Position numbers and translations under genes: made by a program. This document shows positions 52,849 through 62,054 of a stretch of 64,000 nt of DNA, one piece after another. The DNA comes from Yoonia sp. R2331 (lineage in GTDB: Bacteria; Pseudomonadota; Alphaproteobacteria; Rhodobacterales; Rhodobacteraceae). Where the stretch lies: NCBI RefSeq assembly GCF_041103235.1, contig NZ_JBGCUN010000002.1:1-64000 (forward strand). The letters run 5' to 3'. Within the stretch, counting starts at the first letter, position 1. Every line of letters starts with the position of its first letter. The notes beneath the pieces are model-generated. The model was not told where the DNA came from. It saw nothing but the letters and a program-made list of their open reading frames with translations, and searched no databases.

Positions 52849-54209
52849 CGGAACAGCTCAAAATCACGGTTCAGACTGACCGACAGGCTGGTGTCGCCGT
52901 CTTCAGCGTCGCCTTCTTTGGTGACCGAATGCGAAACGGTCGCTGACACGTCCCAGTCGCGGGTCAGTTCGTGGCGATAGGTCACCGAAGCGCCTGCACT
53001 GCTGCCGTCGTCGACGGCTGCATCATTATAGTCAAGGCTCGCCAAAGATGCTGCAAAGGTCACACTGCTCGTCGATGTCAGTTCTGTAGAATAGCTGGCC
53101 CGCAACTGCCGCGCGATGGCCCGCGTGCCTTCATTGGTGACAAACCCATCCTGCGACCCGCGGACAGAAATTTGGCCGTTACGCAGCTGCTGCGCGAAAT
53201 TCACATTCCCCAGAAAGGAAACATCATCGCCCTGTTTGATCGCCCCGATCGTATAGCTCAGCGATTGCGTCTTGGTCAGCTCGCTGGTGCGGGAATAGGT
53301 CAGACGATCATCGGCACCGCCAATATCCACCGACCGACTATAGGCAAACCGGCTTTCACCGCCGCGCTGCGCAATCGTGAGCCCCAGATCAAAGCCAAAG
53401 CCGTCATCAGTGACGCTCGACCGCCCGCCGGTGCCATCATCAATCTCGGTCTCAATCTCCGAAAAACTGACCGTGGCTTCGGCTGTCGTGACGCGGTTGA
53501 CGTTTGCACCTACCCCGATCGAGGCATCGCGACGTACCTGGTAAGTGCTCAGCGTATCCTGGCGATCATCGACGCTGTAACCAAGCGTTGCATTGACGCT
53601 AAAGACCCGCGTGACATCAAACCGCAAGGCAAGATCGGTGGTCCGCACCGTGTTGTCAAAAAGCGCGGCACTGCCGATGTCGTCATAGGACAGGTCCGTA
53701 AATCCCAGATCAATCCGCACGCCAAACGGCCCGCTTTCTCCATATTCGGCACCCAACGATCCCGTGTGTTGCGTGCGGGTGCCACGTGTGGTGACGAAAC
53801 TATCCTCGTCCAGCAACAGATCCGGGTCATCCAAGACGGCTAAACCGTCGATGTCGTCGCTGGCATAGCTGTAGCCGACGTTGAACGAAACCGGCCCGCT
53901 TTGCTGGGCATAGCTCAGCCGGACGCGGGGGCTGATGATCCCAAAGTTGCTGTCGGCTTCGCTGATCTCTGCGATCTTGGCGTCCGCAGAGAACCGAAAC
54001 TGCTGTGTGCGGGTGGCGCGGTTGATCTGCAAATTAGCGCGCGAGAACAACAAGTTGTCGTCCCCGAACTCGGCCCCGGCAGACAAACGCAAAAGCGACG
54101 GATTGCTATCCGTCGCCTGCGCCAAAGCACCAATGCCGACACTACACAACATAACGGTCAGGACCCCGCGTTTCCGAAGGTGTCCAAAACGGGCAAACCG
54201 TAGTGTCAT
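52845..54209 (-). CDS. Outer-membrane beta-barrel protein of exosortase-type EPS loci
   Basis: 454 residues. After an N-terminal signal (about 30 residues, ending in ALAQA) the protein is built of alternating strands with Ser/Thr/Asp-rich turns and ends in Phe-Arg (DFELFR) close to a barrel terminus. Its length and place behind the Wza-like gene match the PEP-CTERM-associated outer-membrane proteins of the TIGR03016 type; this is by pattern and neighbours, not by alignment. Probable role: outer-membrane export or anchoring of the polymer. Last gene of the operon from 58,205. Confidence 0.78.
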   Translation of the reverse strand: MTLRFARFGHLRKRGVLTVMLCSVGIGALAQATDSNPSLLRLSAGAEFGDDNLLFSRANLQINRATRTQQFRFSADAKIAEISEADSNFGIISPRVRLSYAQQSGPVSFNVGYSYASDDIDGLAVLDDPDLLLDEDSFVTTRGTRTQHTGSLGAEYGESGPFGVRIDLGFTDLSYDDIGSAALFDNTVRTTDLALRFDVTRVFSVNATLGYSVDDRQDTLSTYQVRRDASIGVGANVNRVTTAEATVSFSEIETEIDDGTGGRSSVTDDGFGFDLGLTIAQRGGESRFAYSRSVDIGGADDRLTYSRTSELTKTQSLSYTIGAIKQGDDVSFLGNVNFAQQLRNGQISVRGSQDGFVTNEGTRAIARQLRASYSTELTSTSSVTFAASLASLDYNDAAVDDGSSAGASVTYRHELTRDWDVSATVSHSVTKEGDAEDGDTSLSVSLNRDFELFR

Positions 54210-54228
54210 GTTGTCAGTTCCAGTTCAG

Positions 54229-54837
54229 TTACTCGAATAGCCGGCGCTCTGGCGCAACAAGAACATCACCATCCTGCAGAACGATATCCCGAAGAACCTC
54301 GGACCCATCTGCGATAGCCTGATAGTTGATGATGACTGTGCTGACCGCACCTGTTTGTGTGTTTGTACGGCGCAATTGGATGCGCTTCTGGGCGGCGAAA
54401 TTTGTGAACCCGCCACCGGCGGCCATCGCCTGCAACATGGTCACGCCTTCATCCAGCTCTTTTGGACCGGGCGACGCCCATTCGCCCAAGAAGAAGATAT
54501 CGACGGTTGGGTCCGGTGCCGGGCCTGATGAACTTGGAATGCGCGGACGCAGCTGCTGAACCGAGACAAAGACATTGGGCGTTTGCGCGAACTGCGCGGC
54601 GATACCCGATGCGATGATCGATCCGATCTGGCCAGGTGTCTTACCGCGCACAGGCAGAGAACCGGCAAAGGGGAATGTGATCGACCCGTTCGGCAACACC
54701 AGAACGCTCCGGTTCAAACCGGGATCTTCCAGCACCTCGATCGACAGCGTGTCGCCGGGGCCAACGCGGTATCCATCCTGCGCGGCTGCAGCATTCGCGA
54801 AAAGCAGCGCAAAAAGTAGAACGAGAATCTTTTTCAT
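54229..54837 (-). CDS. Polysaccharide export protein (EpsE/Wza-like), short form
   Basis: 202 residues from the ATG at 54,837. A signal peptide (MKKILVLLFALLFANAAAA) is followed at once by the Poly_export domain YRVGPGDTLSIEVLEDPGLN and by VLPNGSITFPFAGSLPVRGKTPGQI in outline, then an SLBB-like domain (FFLGEWASPGP, ending LQDGDVLVAP). There is no lipobox. This short type is the export protein of exosortase-linked EPS loci, unlike the long lipoprotein at 29,921. The frame to 54,885 is open but lacks a better start. Confidence 0.9.
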   Translation of the reverse strand: MKKILVLLFALLFANAAAAQDGYRVGPGDTLSIEVLEDPGLNRSVLVLPNGSITFPFAGSLPVRGKTPGQIGSIIASGIAAQFAQTPNVFVSVQQLRPRIPSSSGPAPDPTVDIFFLGEWASPGPKELDEGVTMLQAMAAGGGFTNFAAQKRIQLRRTNTQTGAVSTVIINYQAIADGSEVLRDIVLQDGDVLVAPERRLFE

Positions 54838-54902
54838 CAGGTGACCTTTGTCAGTTAACGCACCCATCCAAAGAGCGTTATTCACCTGTTACGCATCCGG
54901 GG

Positions 54903-54937
54903 GAACCATTTTCTGGTTCAATCCCCGAAATTTCGGG
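54903..54937. other. Two adjacent hairpins between prsT and the export gene
   Basis: GAACCA-TTTTC-TGGTTC (54,903-54,919) and the perfect dyad CCCGAAATTTCGGG (54,924-54,937) lie in the 160-base gap between the TPR gene and the export gene, both on the minus strand. Neither is followed by a T-run in the direction of transcription. They may process or stabilise the mRNA, or bind a regulator. Confidence 0.45.
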
Positions 54938-54997
54938 ATTTTGTTTCCTTCCCGTCACAGAACCCCCTTGAAATAAGGCGCTTTTGTGACTTTCGGC

Positions 54998-57457
54998 CTA
55001 CTCCGTCGGTGTCACCCCAGCAGCAATCAGCTTGTCTGCTTCGGCCTGAGCAAGGGCAATTTCCGGGAATTGAGCCAGGCTCCCCTCGGTCTGGGTCGCA
55101 TCATTGAACGCCCTCAAAGCGTCCGCCTCGCGTTCCAGCGCCTGATAGACGACGCCAAGGTGGTACAGCACCGATGGATCATCGGGCAGGCCCTTGGCTG
55201 CGTCTTCCAGATACGGCAAAGCCTCTTCTGGGTCGCCGCGGCGATAGGCGATCCAGCCATAAGTATCCTGAAACGCCGGAATTTCGGACCCGCGCAAACG
55301 GCGCGCCACGGTATAGGCCCGCTCAAGACTTTCGGGGTCTTCCCGGAAATTAGCCAGCAAAGTCGCAAGGTTGTTGGCGATCAACAGCGACCCCGATGCC
55401 CGGTCATAGACCCGTTCGTAGATTTCAATCGCGCCTTCGGGATCACCCTCTTCGGTCAAAACACTGGCCTGCGCCCAGGCGAGCGCCACCGAATTGGGCA
55501 TAGCACTTGTGGCCCGTTCCATCAGCGCATCGCGCTGTTCTTTGTCGCCTTGCAGCGATGCAATACGGATCAACGTGGTCCACGCGGCTTCCAACTGGTC
55601 ATTTTCTGCCAACATGTCTTCCATCATCGCCCGGCCTTCTTCGACTTGCCCGATGCCAACCTTGGTCGAGGCGACAATCATCTGCAGGCCTACATTGTCC
55701 GGATCAGCGCTCAGACTTTCTTCGGCGAACTCCAGCGCGGTGTCCGCCTCGCCGTTCGCAAGACGGGCGCGCACCAATGCCGCGACCGACTGGATCGACC
55801 CATCACTGGCGGCCAATCCTTCGAGGATACCAATGGCATCTTCCACCTGCGACTGCGCCGCAAGACGCGCTACCTCAAAACCGGACGCCACGCGCAGTGC
55901 CTGATCCCCACCGATCCGGCGCAGGGTGTCTTCGATCTGTTCGACACGCGGCCAATCTTCGCGCGCGACTTGCACCCGGCCCAACGCCACCAGCAATTCC
56001 ACATCATCAGGACGTGCCCGCAACGCATCCACCAGCGTTTCCTCGGCCAGGATCAGACGATCCTCTTGGACCAAAAGGCTCGCGAACCGCAGGCTTGGCC
56101 CCGGTGCATTGTTCGACGTATCAACTGCCAGCGATACAAAATCGCGTGCCAATTCGTGGCTGCCGCTGCGACTAAAGGCGTCAGCCATCAGCAACATGGC
56201 TTCCCAATCGTCAGGATTATTGTCGATCGCCGCACGCAGCATTGTCACCGCGTCATCGGGGTTGTCCTCTGCAATCAACCACGTGGCTTGCATTTTGGTC
56301 GCCGCTGCATTGGACGTGTCCGAGGCAAGCACCTCTTCCACCAATCGCCGTGCGCCGACTTCGTTGCCAGTGCCCAACAACATACGCGCCAGCACAACCT
56401 TTGCTGTATTGATATCTTCCAACGTGCCGGGGTCTTCAGTCTCTGTGCCGACCTCTGCCAGAACCGCCTCTATCGCTGCGATTGCACCTTCGCGATCACC
56501 ACCTTCGAACTGGATACGTGCACGTTGTGTGGCCAGAATTGTGACGTTCTCACCAGCTTCCAGCAACCGGTCGATCTCCGCCATCGCGGCCTCTGATCCT
56601 TCGGCACCTGCGACCAATTCGATCAGGGTGTTCATCGGGGCCAACTCGCCTGGATTGGCATCAACATATCCGCGCAGGTAGGTAACCGCATCGTTCATCC
56701 TGCCTTCGCCAGCATAGAATTGCAGCAATGCGGGCAAGAATTCTTCGCGCTCTGGGAATTGTTCGATCAGCCCGATCAGGCTGGATTCGATTTCTTCGCG
56801 TCGATTCAACGCACCAAGCATCTGCAGGCGCATGATCTGCAGCTCGACCTCGTCGCCGCGCCCTTCAATCAAAGCATCCATCTGGGCTAAAGCCGAATCG
56901 ACGTTTTCTTCATTCATCGCCTGCTGGATCAGAATGAACCGCAGCATCGAAACGTCGGGAAATTCGTCCAACAACGCTTCGGCGGCTTCTGAAGCTTGAC
57001 GCTGCGCCGCCAGATCTTCGGCATCGCTCGCCGCGCGATAACTTAGCGCTACCTCGGCAACCTCTGTAACCGGATCGTCCGGCAGCAGTTCCGCCAGCTT
57101 GGTGCCGTGGCGCTCAAGCTGATCCCAATTCTGGGACTCCAGCGCCAGCAAGGTAAGAGCGCGGCGCGGGTCGGGATCTTCGGGCAGCAGTTCTGCCAAA
57201 CGCAAGTATTGCGCGTTCGCTGCCCCACCGCGGTTCATGTCCAGCAGCATCTGCGCATAAGCTGTGCGCGCTTCGATGTGCTGCGGAACCAATTCAAATA
57301 CGTTTCGGAATTCGATTTCTGCGCGGTTGAAGTCACCGTCTTCGATCAGCGCCATCGCGCTTTCGAAATGCTTCTCTGCGCGATCCTCGACGCTATCGCA
57401 TGCAACAAGAAAAATGCACAGCAACAGCGCTGCGAACGGACGCATCAAATTCGTCAT
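54998..57457 (-). CDS. prsT: TPR-repeat lipoprotein, PrsT-like
   Basis: 819 residues. A signal peptide with lipobox (FLVACDS) makes it a lipoprotein. The rest is almost entirely tetratricopeptide repeats, with recurring A/L/G/Y spacing such as GDFNRAEIEFRNVFELVPQHIEARTAYAQML in outline at the start and DTYGWIAYRRGDPEEALPYLEDAAKGLPDDPSVLYHLGVVYQAL in outline at the end. PrsT-type proteins accompany exosortases and EPS genes and may organise the export complex at the outer membrane. The ATG has GAGGT ahead. Very acidic composition is notable. An intergenic hairpin separates it from the sugar transferase gene. Confidence 0.88.
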   Translation of the reverse strand: MTNLMRPFAALLLCIFLVACDSVEDRAEKHFESAMALIEDGDFNRAEIEFRNVFELVPQHIEARTAYAQMLLDMNRGGAANAQYLRLAELLPEDPDPRRALTLLALESQNWDQLERHGTKLAELLPDDPVTEVAEVALSYRAASDAEDLAAQRQASEAAEALLDEFPDVSMLRFILIQQAMNEENVDSALAQMDALIEGRGDEVELQIMRLQMLGALNRREEIESSLIGLIEQFPEREEFLPALLQFYAGEGRMNDAVTYLRGYVDANPGELAPMNTLIELVAGAEGSEAAMAEIDRLLEAGENVTILATQRARIQFEGGDREGAIAAIEAVLAEVGTETEDPGTLEDINTAKVVLARMLLGTGNEVGARRLVEEVLASDTSNAAATKMQATWLIAEDNPDDAVTMLRAAIDNNPDDWEAMLLMADAFSRSGSHELARDFVSLAVDTSNNAPGPSLRFASLLVQEDRLILAEETLVDALRARPDDVELLVALGRVQVAREDWPRVEQIEDTLRRIGGDQALRVASGFEVARLAAQSQVEDAIGILEGLAASDGSIQSVAALVRARLANGEADTALEFAEESLSADPDNVGLQMIVASTKVGIGQVEEGRAMMEDMLAENDQLEAAWTTLIRIASLQGDKEQRDALMERATSAMPNSVALAWAQASVLTEEGDPEGAIEIYERVYDRASGSLLIANNLATLLANFREDPESLERAYTVARRLRGSEIPAFQDTYGWIAYRRGDPEEALPYLEDAAKGLPDDPSVLYHLGVVYQALEREADALRAFNDATQTEGSLAQFPEIALAQAEADKLIAAGVTPTE

Positions 57458-57477
57458 TATATGACCTCATGTTCGGT

Positions 57478-57496
57478 GCGGGGCGTCTTGCCCCGC
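57478..57496. other. Hairpin between sugar transferase and prsT
   Basis: A perfect repeat GCGGGGC-GTCTT-GCCCCGC begins five bases after the sugar transferase stop on the minus strand. Read in the direction of transcription it has an A-rich side before it and no T-run behind, so it is not a classical terminator. It could slow transcription or protect the upstream message. Confidence 0.5.
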
Positions 57497-57500
57497 TTTC

Positions 57501-58205
57501 TTAGCAGCCAGTCCCGCGGGCGATGGCAACCAGTGTCCGAAGCATAATGCGAATGTCGCCCGCAAAGGACAAGCTTCTCGCGTAGAGATCATCAAATTGT
57601 GCACGTGCGACAAACTCGCTGTCGTGACGGGTCGAAATCTGCCAAAGGCCCGACAGACCCGGCCGCATGTCGAAGTAGCGCACTCCTGTATACTGCGACC
57701 GCTGATCAACGGTAAACGGACGCGGCCCAACAAGGGACATGTCACCCAGCAGCACGTTCAGAAACTGCGGCATTTCGTCAATCGAAGTCTTGCGGATCAG
57801 GCGACCAAAACGGGTGATACGTGGATCATCCCGAAGCTTTTGGTTCAATTCCCACTCCAGACGCGCATCAGGGTTGGTGGCAAGGTGTGCCTCCAGCAGC
57901 GCATCAGCGTTCGGAACCATTGAACGCAACTTAAACAGGCGGAATACACGACCGCCCTGCCCCACGCGTTCTTGCGCGTAAAACGGATTATGCCCATCAA
58001 GCGCAACGATCAGGGCGCTCAGGCCAACGATTGTCAGGATGATAGGTGCGAACAGCAATACGATCAGAAAATCGAAGGTGGGCTTCACAAAACGCGCGTA
58101 GGCACCGTCGGTTGCACTGGCAGTAGTGACTGATTTGATGGCCGAAAGAATGACCGGTTTGTGGGACGATCGGAAACTCGAAAGATCGTCATCATGAAAC
58201 GACAT
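57501..58205 (-). CDS. Initiating sugar transferase (polyprenyl-phosphate hexose-1-phosphate transferase)
   Basis: 234 residues of the WcaJ/ExoY/PssY type. One hydrophobic segment (residues about 45-70) is followed by the catalytic domain: NPFYAQERVGQGGRVFRLFKLRSM in outline, DPRITRFGRLIRKTSIDEMPQFLNVLLGDMSLVGPRP in outline, and RPGLSGLWQIS. These contain the conserved Asp-Glu pair. It loads the first sugar phosphate on undecaprenyl phosphate and so starts EPS synthesis. It lacks the extra N-terminal segments of full-length WcaJ. The ATG has AAGGAT ahead. It is the only initiating enzyme seen in the window. Confidence 0.93.
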   Translation of the reverse strand: MSFHDDDLSSFRSSHKPVILSAIKSVTTASATDGAYARFVKPTFDFLIVLLFAPIILTIVGLSALIVALDGHNPFYAQERVGQGGRVFRLFKLRSMVPNADALLEAHLATNPDARLEWELNQKLRDDPRITRFGRLIRKTSIDEMPQFLNVLLGDMSLVGPRPFTVDQRSQYTGVRYFDMRPGLSGLWQISTRHDSEFVARAQFDDLYARSLSFAGDIRIMLRTLVAIARGTGC

Positions 58206-58539
58206 AAACTGTTATCCTTAAACACGCCCAAAAATTGGGCTACCTATAACGAACGATCAGGAACGATGTTTCATCAACACCACAAACGGTCGCTTACCAT
58301 CATCCCCCGCAGCCATTTTATGACCACATACCTTTATAGGCAAATTTTCGCCAAATTTGCAAACAATGCCCTCGGGAAATTCACCTTTTGTTAGCCAGAA
58401 CTGCAAAATTTCAGCCTTCTGCGCAGAAAATCATGAATTTATGCGCGTTTATGCCATGAAGCAGCCCTAGTTTTTTGTTTCAAGTTACCAGAACAAAGCA
58501 CTGATTCAGGGAAACTGTGGCAGATTAGGCAACGATCAA
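58206..58539. promoter_or_regulatory. Divergent promoter region of the two exosortase-type EPS operons
   Basis: This 334-base AT-rich region should hold promoters for the sugar transferase operon (minus) and the ATPase-Wzz-kinase operon (plus). It contains GGCAAATTTTC followed by GCCAAATTTGC at 58,340-58,360, the second with the octamer CAAATTTG also seen near the exosortase gene, and a perfect palindrome TTCTGCGCAGAA at 58,417-58,428. No small ORF with a good ribosome site was found. Regulator and exact promoters are unknown. Confidence 0.45.
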
Positions 58540-59634
58540 ATGGTGTTCTGCGAATCGGAACGCTATCTATCAAGCCTGCCACCGGGATTTATGGCAGATA
58601 TTGCGCAACCAGAACGAGGCATGATCGGCTTGGCCAAGACCGACGACACCGAAAACGCGACCATCTGGTCCAAGCTGTTTGGGCGCAAAGGCAACAGTTT
58701 ACTGGCGCCACAGCCAGACCCACCCGCGTTTCGGAGCGCGCGTGCGCCCGATGACGATGACGGCAACGCAGCCGATGACACCGAACCTGTAGGCGACTTC
58801 TTTTCCACAGGCTTTGGGCTGAAGCGTCGTGCCTTCACGCTCTTGCCCGATCCAGATTTTCTCTATTGGAGCCCGGGACACAAACGCGCCTATTCTGTAC
58901 TTGAATATGGGATCATGACCCGTGCGCCGATCACCGTGATCACCGGTGATGTGGGCGCGGGCAAAACCACATTATTGCAGGCCCTGCTGGAACGGGTCTC
59001 TGACGACACGATTGTGGGCCTCATCTCGAATGCCCATGGCAACCGTGGTGATTTGCTGCGCTGGGCGCTATCTGCCCTCGACGTGCCCAGCCCGCGCGAA
59101 GCCAACTACGTGGAAACCTTCCAGATTCTGCAGAATTTTCTGGTCGAGAACTACGCCTCAGGCAAATACGCAATCCTCGTGATCGACGAAGCCCAACAGC
59201 TTAGCCCAGAGGGCCTGGAAGAATTGCGGATGCTGACCAACATCAACACCCGCACCGACGAGTTGCTGCAACTCGTCCTGATTGGACAGCCAGAACTGCG
59301 CGAGGTGATCTCGCGCCCCGAAATGCGTCAGTTCGCACAGCGGATCATGGCGTCATTCCACCTTGGTCCGATGGATGCCGACACAACCTCAGCCTATATC
59401 CGGCACAGGTTGGAACACGCCGGCGGATCAGGTGATCAGATCACCGATAGCGCGGCGGCACTTGTGTACAAACATACCGGTGGCATCCCCCGTCTGATCA
59501 ACAAATTATGTGATTTTGCAATTGTTTATGCAGCAACGGCCGAACAAACGGTCATCGACAAAACCATCGTTCAAAGTGTGATGAACGATGGCTTGCTGCA
59601 AGGTGTAACGTCCGACAGTCCGGACGAGGGTTAG
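58540..59634 (+). CDS. ExeA/GspA-like AAA ATPase of exosortase-type EPS loci
   Basis: 364 residues from the ATG at 58,540. The core from about residue 85 has the family start FFSTGFGLKRRAFTLLPDPDFLYWSP in outline, Walker A GDVGAGKTT at 136-144, and Walker B AILVIDEAQ with Asp216 and Glu217. GQPELRE and ASFHLGPMD follow, typical of ExeA and of the PEP-CTERM-system ATPase (TIGR03015 type). There is an N-terminal extension of about 85 residues, rich in Asp near its end, not usual in the family. Starts at 58,591 and 58,621 are also possible. Five bases separate it from the Wzz-like gene. Confidence 0.88.
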   Translation: MVFCESERYLSSLPPGFMADIAQPERGMIGLAKTDDTENATIWSKLFGRKGNSLLAPQPDPPAFRSARAPDDDDGNAADDTEPVGDFFSTGFGLKRRAFTLLPDPDFLYWSPGHKRAYSVLEYGIMTRAPITVITGDVGAGKTTLLQALLERVSDDTIVGLISNAHGNRGDLLRWALSALDVPSPREANYVETFQILQNFLVENYASGKYAILVIDEAQQLSPEGLEELRMLTNINTRTDELLQLVLIGQPELREVISRPEMRQFAQRIMASFHLGPMDADTTSAYIRHRLEHAGGSGDQITDSAAALVYKHTGGIPRLINKLCDFAIVYAATAEQTVIDKTIVQSVMNDGLLQGVTSDSPDEG

Positions 59635-59638
59635 GGTT

Positions 59639-61186
59639 ATGGGTGCACTTGTTCGGTTCTATTGGTCGCTGTTTCTGCGCCGCTTGCCTGTCATGGCAGT
59701 CCTCTTCATCCTCTTCTCTGTCGCAGGCCTTGCTACCGCCTGGCGCCTCCCCCCCACTTACGAAGCCTCGGCCCGGCTGATCGTCGAAACCCCGCAAATC
59801 CCCGATGAACTCGCCGCTTCAACTGTCCGCATCTCGGCCACCGAAGAAATCGAATTCATCCGCCAGCGGCTTTTTACCCGCACCAACCTTCTGGAAATTC
59901 AGCAGCGGTTGAACGTGCTGGCCGACACCAGCAACATGTCCCCTGACCAGATCGTGTCAGAGATGCGCAGACGCACTGACATCCGCAGCTTTCAAAGCGG
60001 GTCAGGTGGCGGTCGCGGCAGCGCGCGCCCAACGCTAGTGACGGTCAAATTCGAAGCCCGCGATGGCCGGATTGCGGCCAACGTTGTAAATGAATTCGTA
60101 ACCCGCATCATTGACGAAAACGTTAGCCTGCGGACCGACACCGCCGAAGATACGCTCGACTTTTTCTCGCAAGAGGTCGAGCGCCTGACCAGAGAGCTGG
60201 ATGACCGTAGTTCCGCGATCTCCGAATTCCAACGCGAAAACAGCGATGCGCTTCCCAGCGATCTGTCGTTCCGCCAACAGCGCCTGTCCCTGCTCGAAGA
60301 ACGCATTGCGACCTCTGAACGCGAACGCACCAATCTGAACGAACAGAAAGAGCGTATTCAAACCGCATTCGAACGCACCGGCGGCCGCCCTGTTCAGCAG
60401 CAAAACTCCACCGAACAGCGCCAACTCGCCTCGTTGCGCACGCAGTTGCGTCAGGCGTTGACCGTCTATTCAGAGACCAACCCAAATGTTGTCTCGCTGC
60501 GCAATCAGATTGAATTGCTCGAGGCGCAGCTGGCCGCCGAGCAAGCGCAACCGGTGCAAACCAATAACGCCGCAGAACTGGTGTTCGAACTTCAACTGTC
60601 CGAAATCGACTCGCGTGTTGAACGCATCAATGAAGAAATCACGCGCACCCAGCTGCAGATTGCCGACCTGACCGAGAGCATTTCTCGCACCCCCGGAGTG
60701 GCCGTGACACTAGATGCGCTTCAACGTGACTACGAAAATGTTCGGTCCCAATATGACCGTTCAGTGGCCAGCTTGGCGCGTGCCAACATGGGTGAGCGGA
60801 TCGAGTTGACCTCGCGCGGCCAGCGCCTGCTGTTGATCGAAGCGGCGCGCGCGCCCGATGAACCCAGCAGCCCCAACAGACCACGTGTTGCGATGATGGG
60901 CATCGCACTTGGCCTGGGTTCCGCTGCGGCCTTCTTTGCACTGCTGGAACTGATCAATCGCACGATCCGTCGCCCGGTTGAACTGACGAATGCTTTGGGC
61001 ATCACACCAATCGCCACGATTCCCTTTATCGAAAGCCGGGGTGGCCGCATCGCGCGCCGCTCCTTCAAGCTTCTGGCGATATTGGTGCTGATCGTCGCCA
61101 TTCTCGCCAGTATCTATGTGGTCGACACTTACTACATGCCGATCGAACTAATCGTGCAAAAAATCATGCGCAGGGTTGGGTTGTGA
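59639..61186 (+). CDS. Chain-length determinant protein (Wzz/EpsF type)
   Basis: 515 residues with a membrane segment near each end (about 17-36 and 475-500) and a long periplasmic part. The N-terminal Wzz domain shows LPPTYEASARLIVETPQIPDELA in outline. The middle (residues about 180-400) is coiled coil, rich in Glu, Gln, Arg and Leu heptads. The RTPGVAVTLDALQRDYENVRSQYD stretch in outline before the second membrane helix is typical of the EPS type. It lacks a kinase domain of its own; the partner kinase is the next gene. Together they set EPS chain length. Confidence 0.92.
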   Translation: MGALVRFYWSLFLRRLPVMAVLFILFSVAGLATAWRLPPTYEASARLIVETPQIPDELAASTVRISATEEIEFIRQRLFTRTNLLEIQQRLNVLADTSNMSPDQIVSEMRRRTDIRSFQSGSGGGRGSARPTLVTVKFEARDGRIAANVVNEFVTRIIDENVSLRTDTAEDTLDFFSQEVERLTRELDDRSSAISEFQRENSDALPSDLSFRQQRLSLLEERIATSERERTNLNEQKERIQTAFERTGGRPVQQQNSTEQRQLASLRTQLRQALTVYSETNPNVVSLRNQIELLEAQLAAEQAQPVQTNNAAELVFELQLSEIDSRVERINEEITRTQLQIADLTESISRTPGVAVTLDALQRDYENVRSQYDRSVASLARANMGERIELTSRGQRLLLIEAARAPDEPSSPNRPRVAMMGIALGLGSAAAFFALLELINRTIRRPVELTNALGITPIATIPFIESRGGRIARRSFKLLAILVLIVAILASIYVVDTYYMPIELIVQKIMRRVGL

Positions 61187-61220
61187 GCACCCAAGCCCCG
61201 CACCAATAAAGAGGCCCGCG

Positions 61221-62054
61221 ATGGAAAAGCTGCAAAAAGCGATTGCCGAAGCGCGCAAATCCCGCGCTGGTGCCAGCACTGGCAAAACCGCCGGTGCGCC
61301 TGGACGGGGCAAACCGCAAGGCGCTACGTCAGAGCGTGGTGAAACGCTGTGGGACGACATCAAGCAGATGAACCCTGACGCGCGGCACATGACTCGCAAC
61401 CGGATCGTGTCGCACAAGGCCGATACTGCGTCGTCCTCCTTTGACGTGCTGCGCACCAAGGTGATGCAACAGATGCAGCAAAACGGCTGGAAACGCCTGA
61501 TGATCACCTCACCGATGCCCGGATGTGGCAAGACGACATTGGCCGCCAACCTCGCCTATGGTGTCTCTCGGCAAGGTGCGAAATCCGCGATTCTGATGGA
61601 ATTTGACCTGCGCAAACCAAACCTGTCCAACATTCTTGGGGTCAAACCCAATCACGACATCCGTGACGTATTGACAGGGCAAGTCTCGTTTCAGGATCAG
61701 GCCTTGCGGATCGGTCAAAACGTCGCTGTTTCAATGGCATCGCGCCGATCGGCGGACCCAACCCGCTATCTGACCAGTGATGAAACGCAACACCAGCTGC
61801 GCGCCATCGAAGAGGCATATGACCCCGACATGATGATCTTTGACATGCCGCCATTGCTGGTCAACGACGATGCCCGGTCATTCCTGCCCTATACCGATTG
61901 TGTGCTGCTGGTAGCTCGCGCCGAATCCTCGACCAGCAAACAAATCGACGTCTGCGAAAAAGAAGTGGCAGAGCAGACAAACGTGGTCGGTGTCGTGCTG
62001 AACCATTGCCGGTTCGTGGACGAGACCCAAGGCTACGGATACGGCGGCTACTGA
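61221..62054 (+). CDS. CpsD/CapB-type tyrosine autokinase
   Basis: 277 residues. A P-loop MRP/ParA-like domain holds Walker A SPMPGCGKTTLAANLA (Lys104), the second Walker motif ILMEFDLRKPNLSNIL, and IFDMPPLLVNDDAR. The C-terminus ends GYGYGGY, a short Tyr cluster that is the probable autophosphorylation site. The ATG at 61,221 has AAAGAGG six bases ahead and is 34 bases after the Wzz-like stop; the longer frame from 61,176 is rejected. It regulates polymerisation with the Wzz-like protein. Its stop overlaps the convergent rfbA by seven bases. Confidence 0.93.
   Translation: MEKLQKAIAEARKSRAGASTGKTAGAPGRGKPQGATSERGETLWDDIKQMNPDARHMTRNRIVSHKADTASSSFDVLRTKVMQQMQQNGWKRLMITSPMPGCGKTTLAANLAYGVSRQGAKSAILMEFDLRKPNLSNILGVKPNHDIRDVLTGQVSFQDQALRIGQNVAVSMASRRSADPTRYLTSDETQHQLRAIEEAYDPDMMIFDMPPLLVNDDARSFLPYTDCVLLVARAESSTSKQIDVCEKEVAEQTNVVGVVLNHCRFVDETQGYGYGGY

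Noticed and set aside
54986-56596. 536-residue open frame on the plus strand
   Set aside because: Antisense to the TPR lipoprotein gene; no domain or ribosome site, and TPR codon regularity explains the absence of stops.
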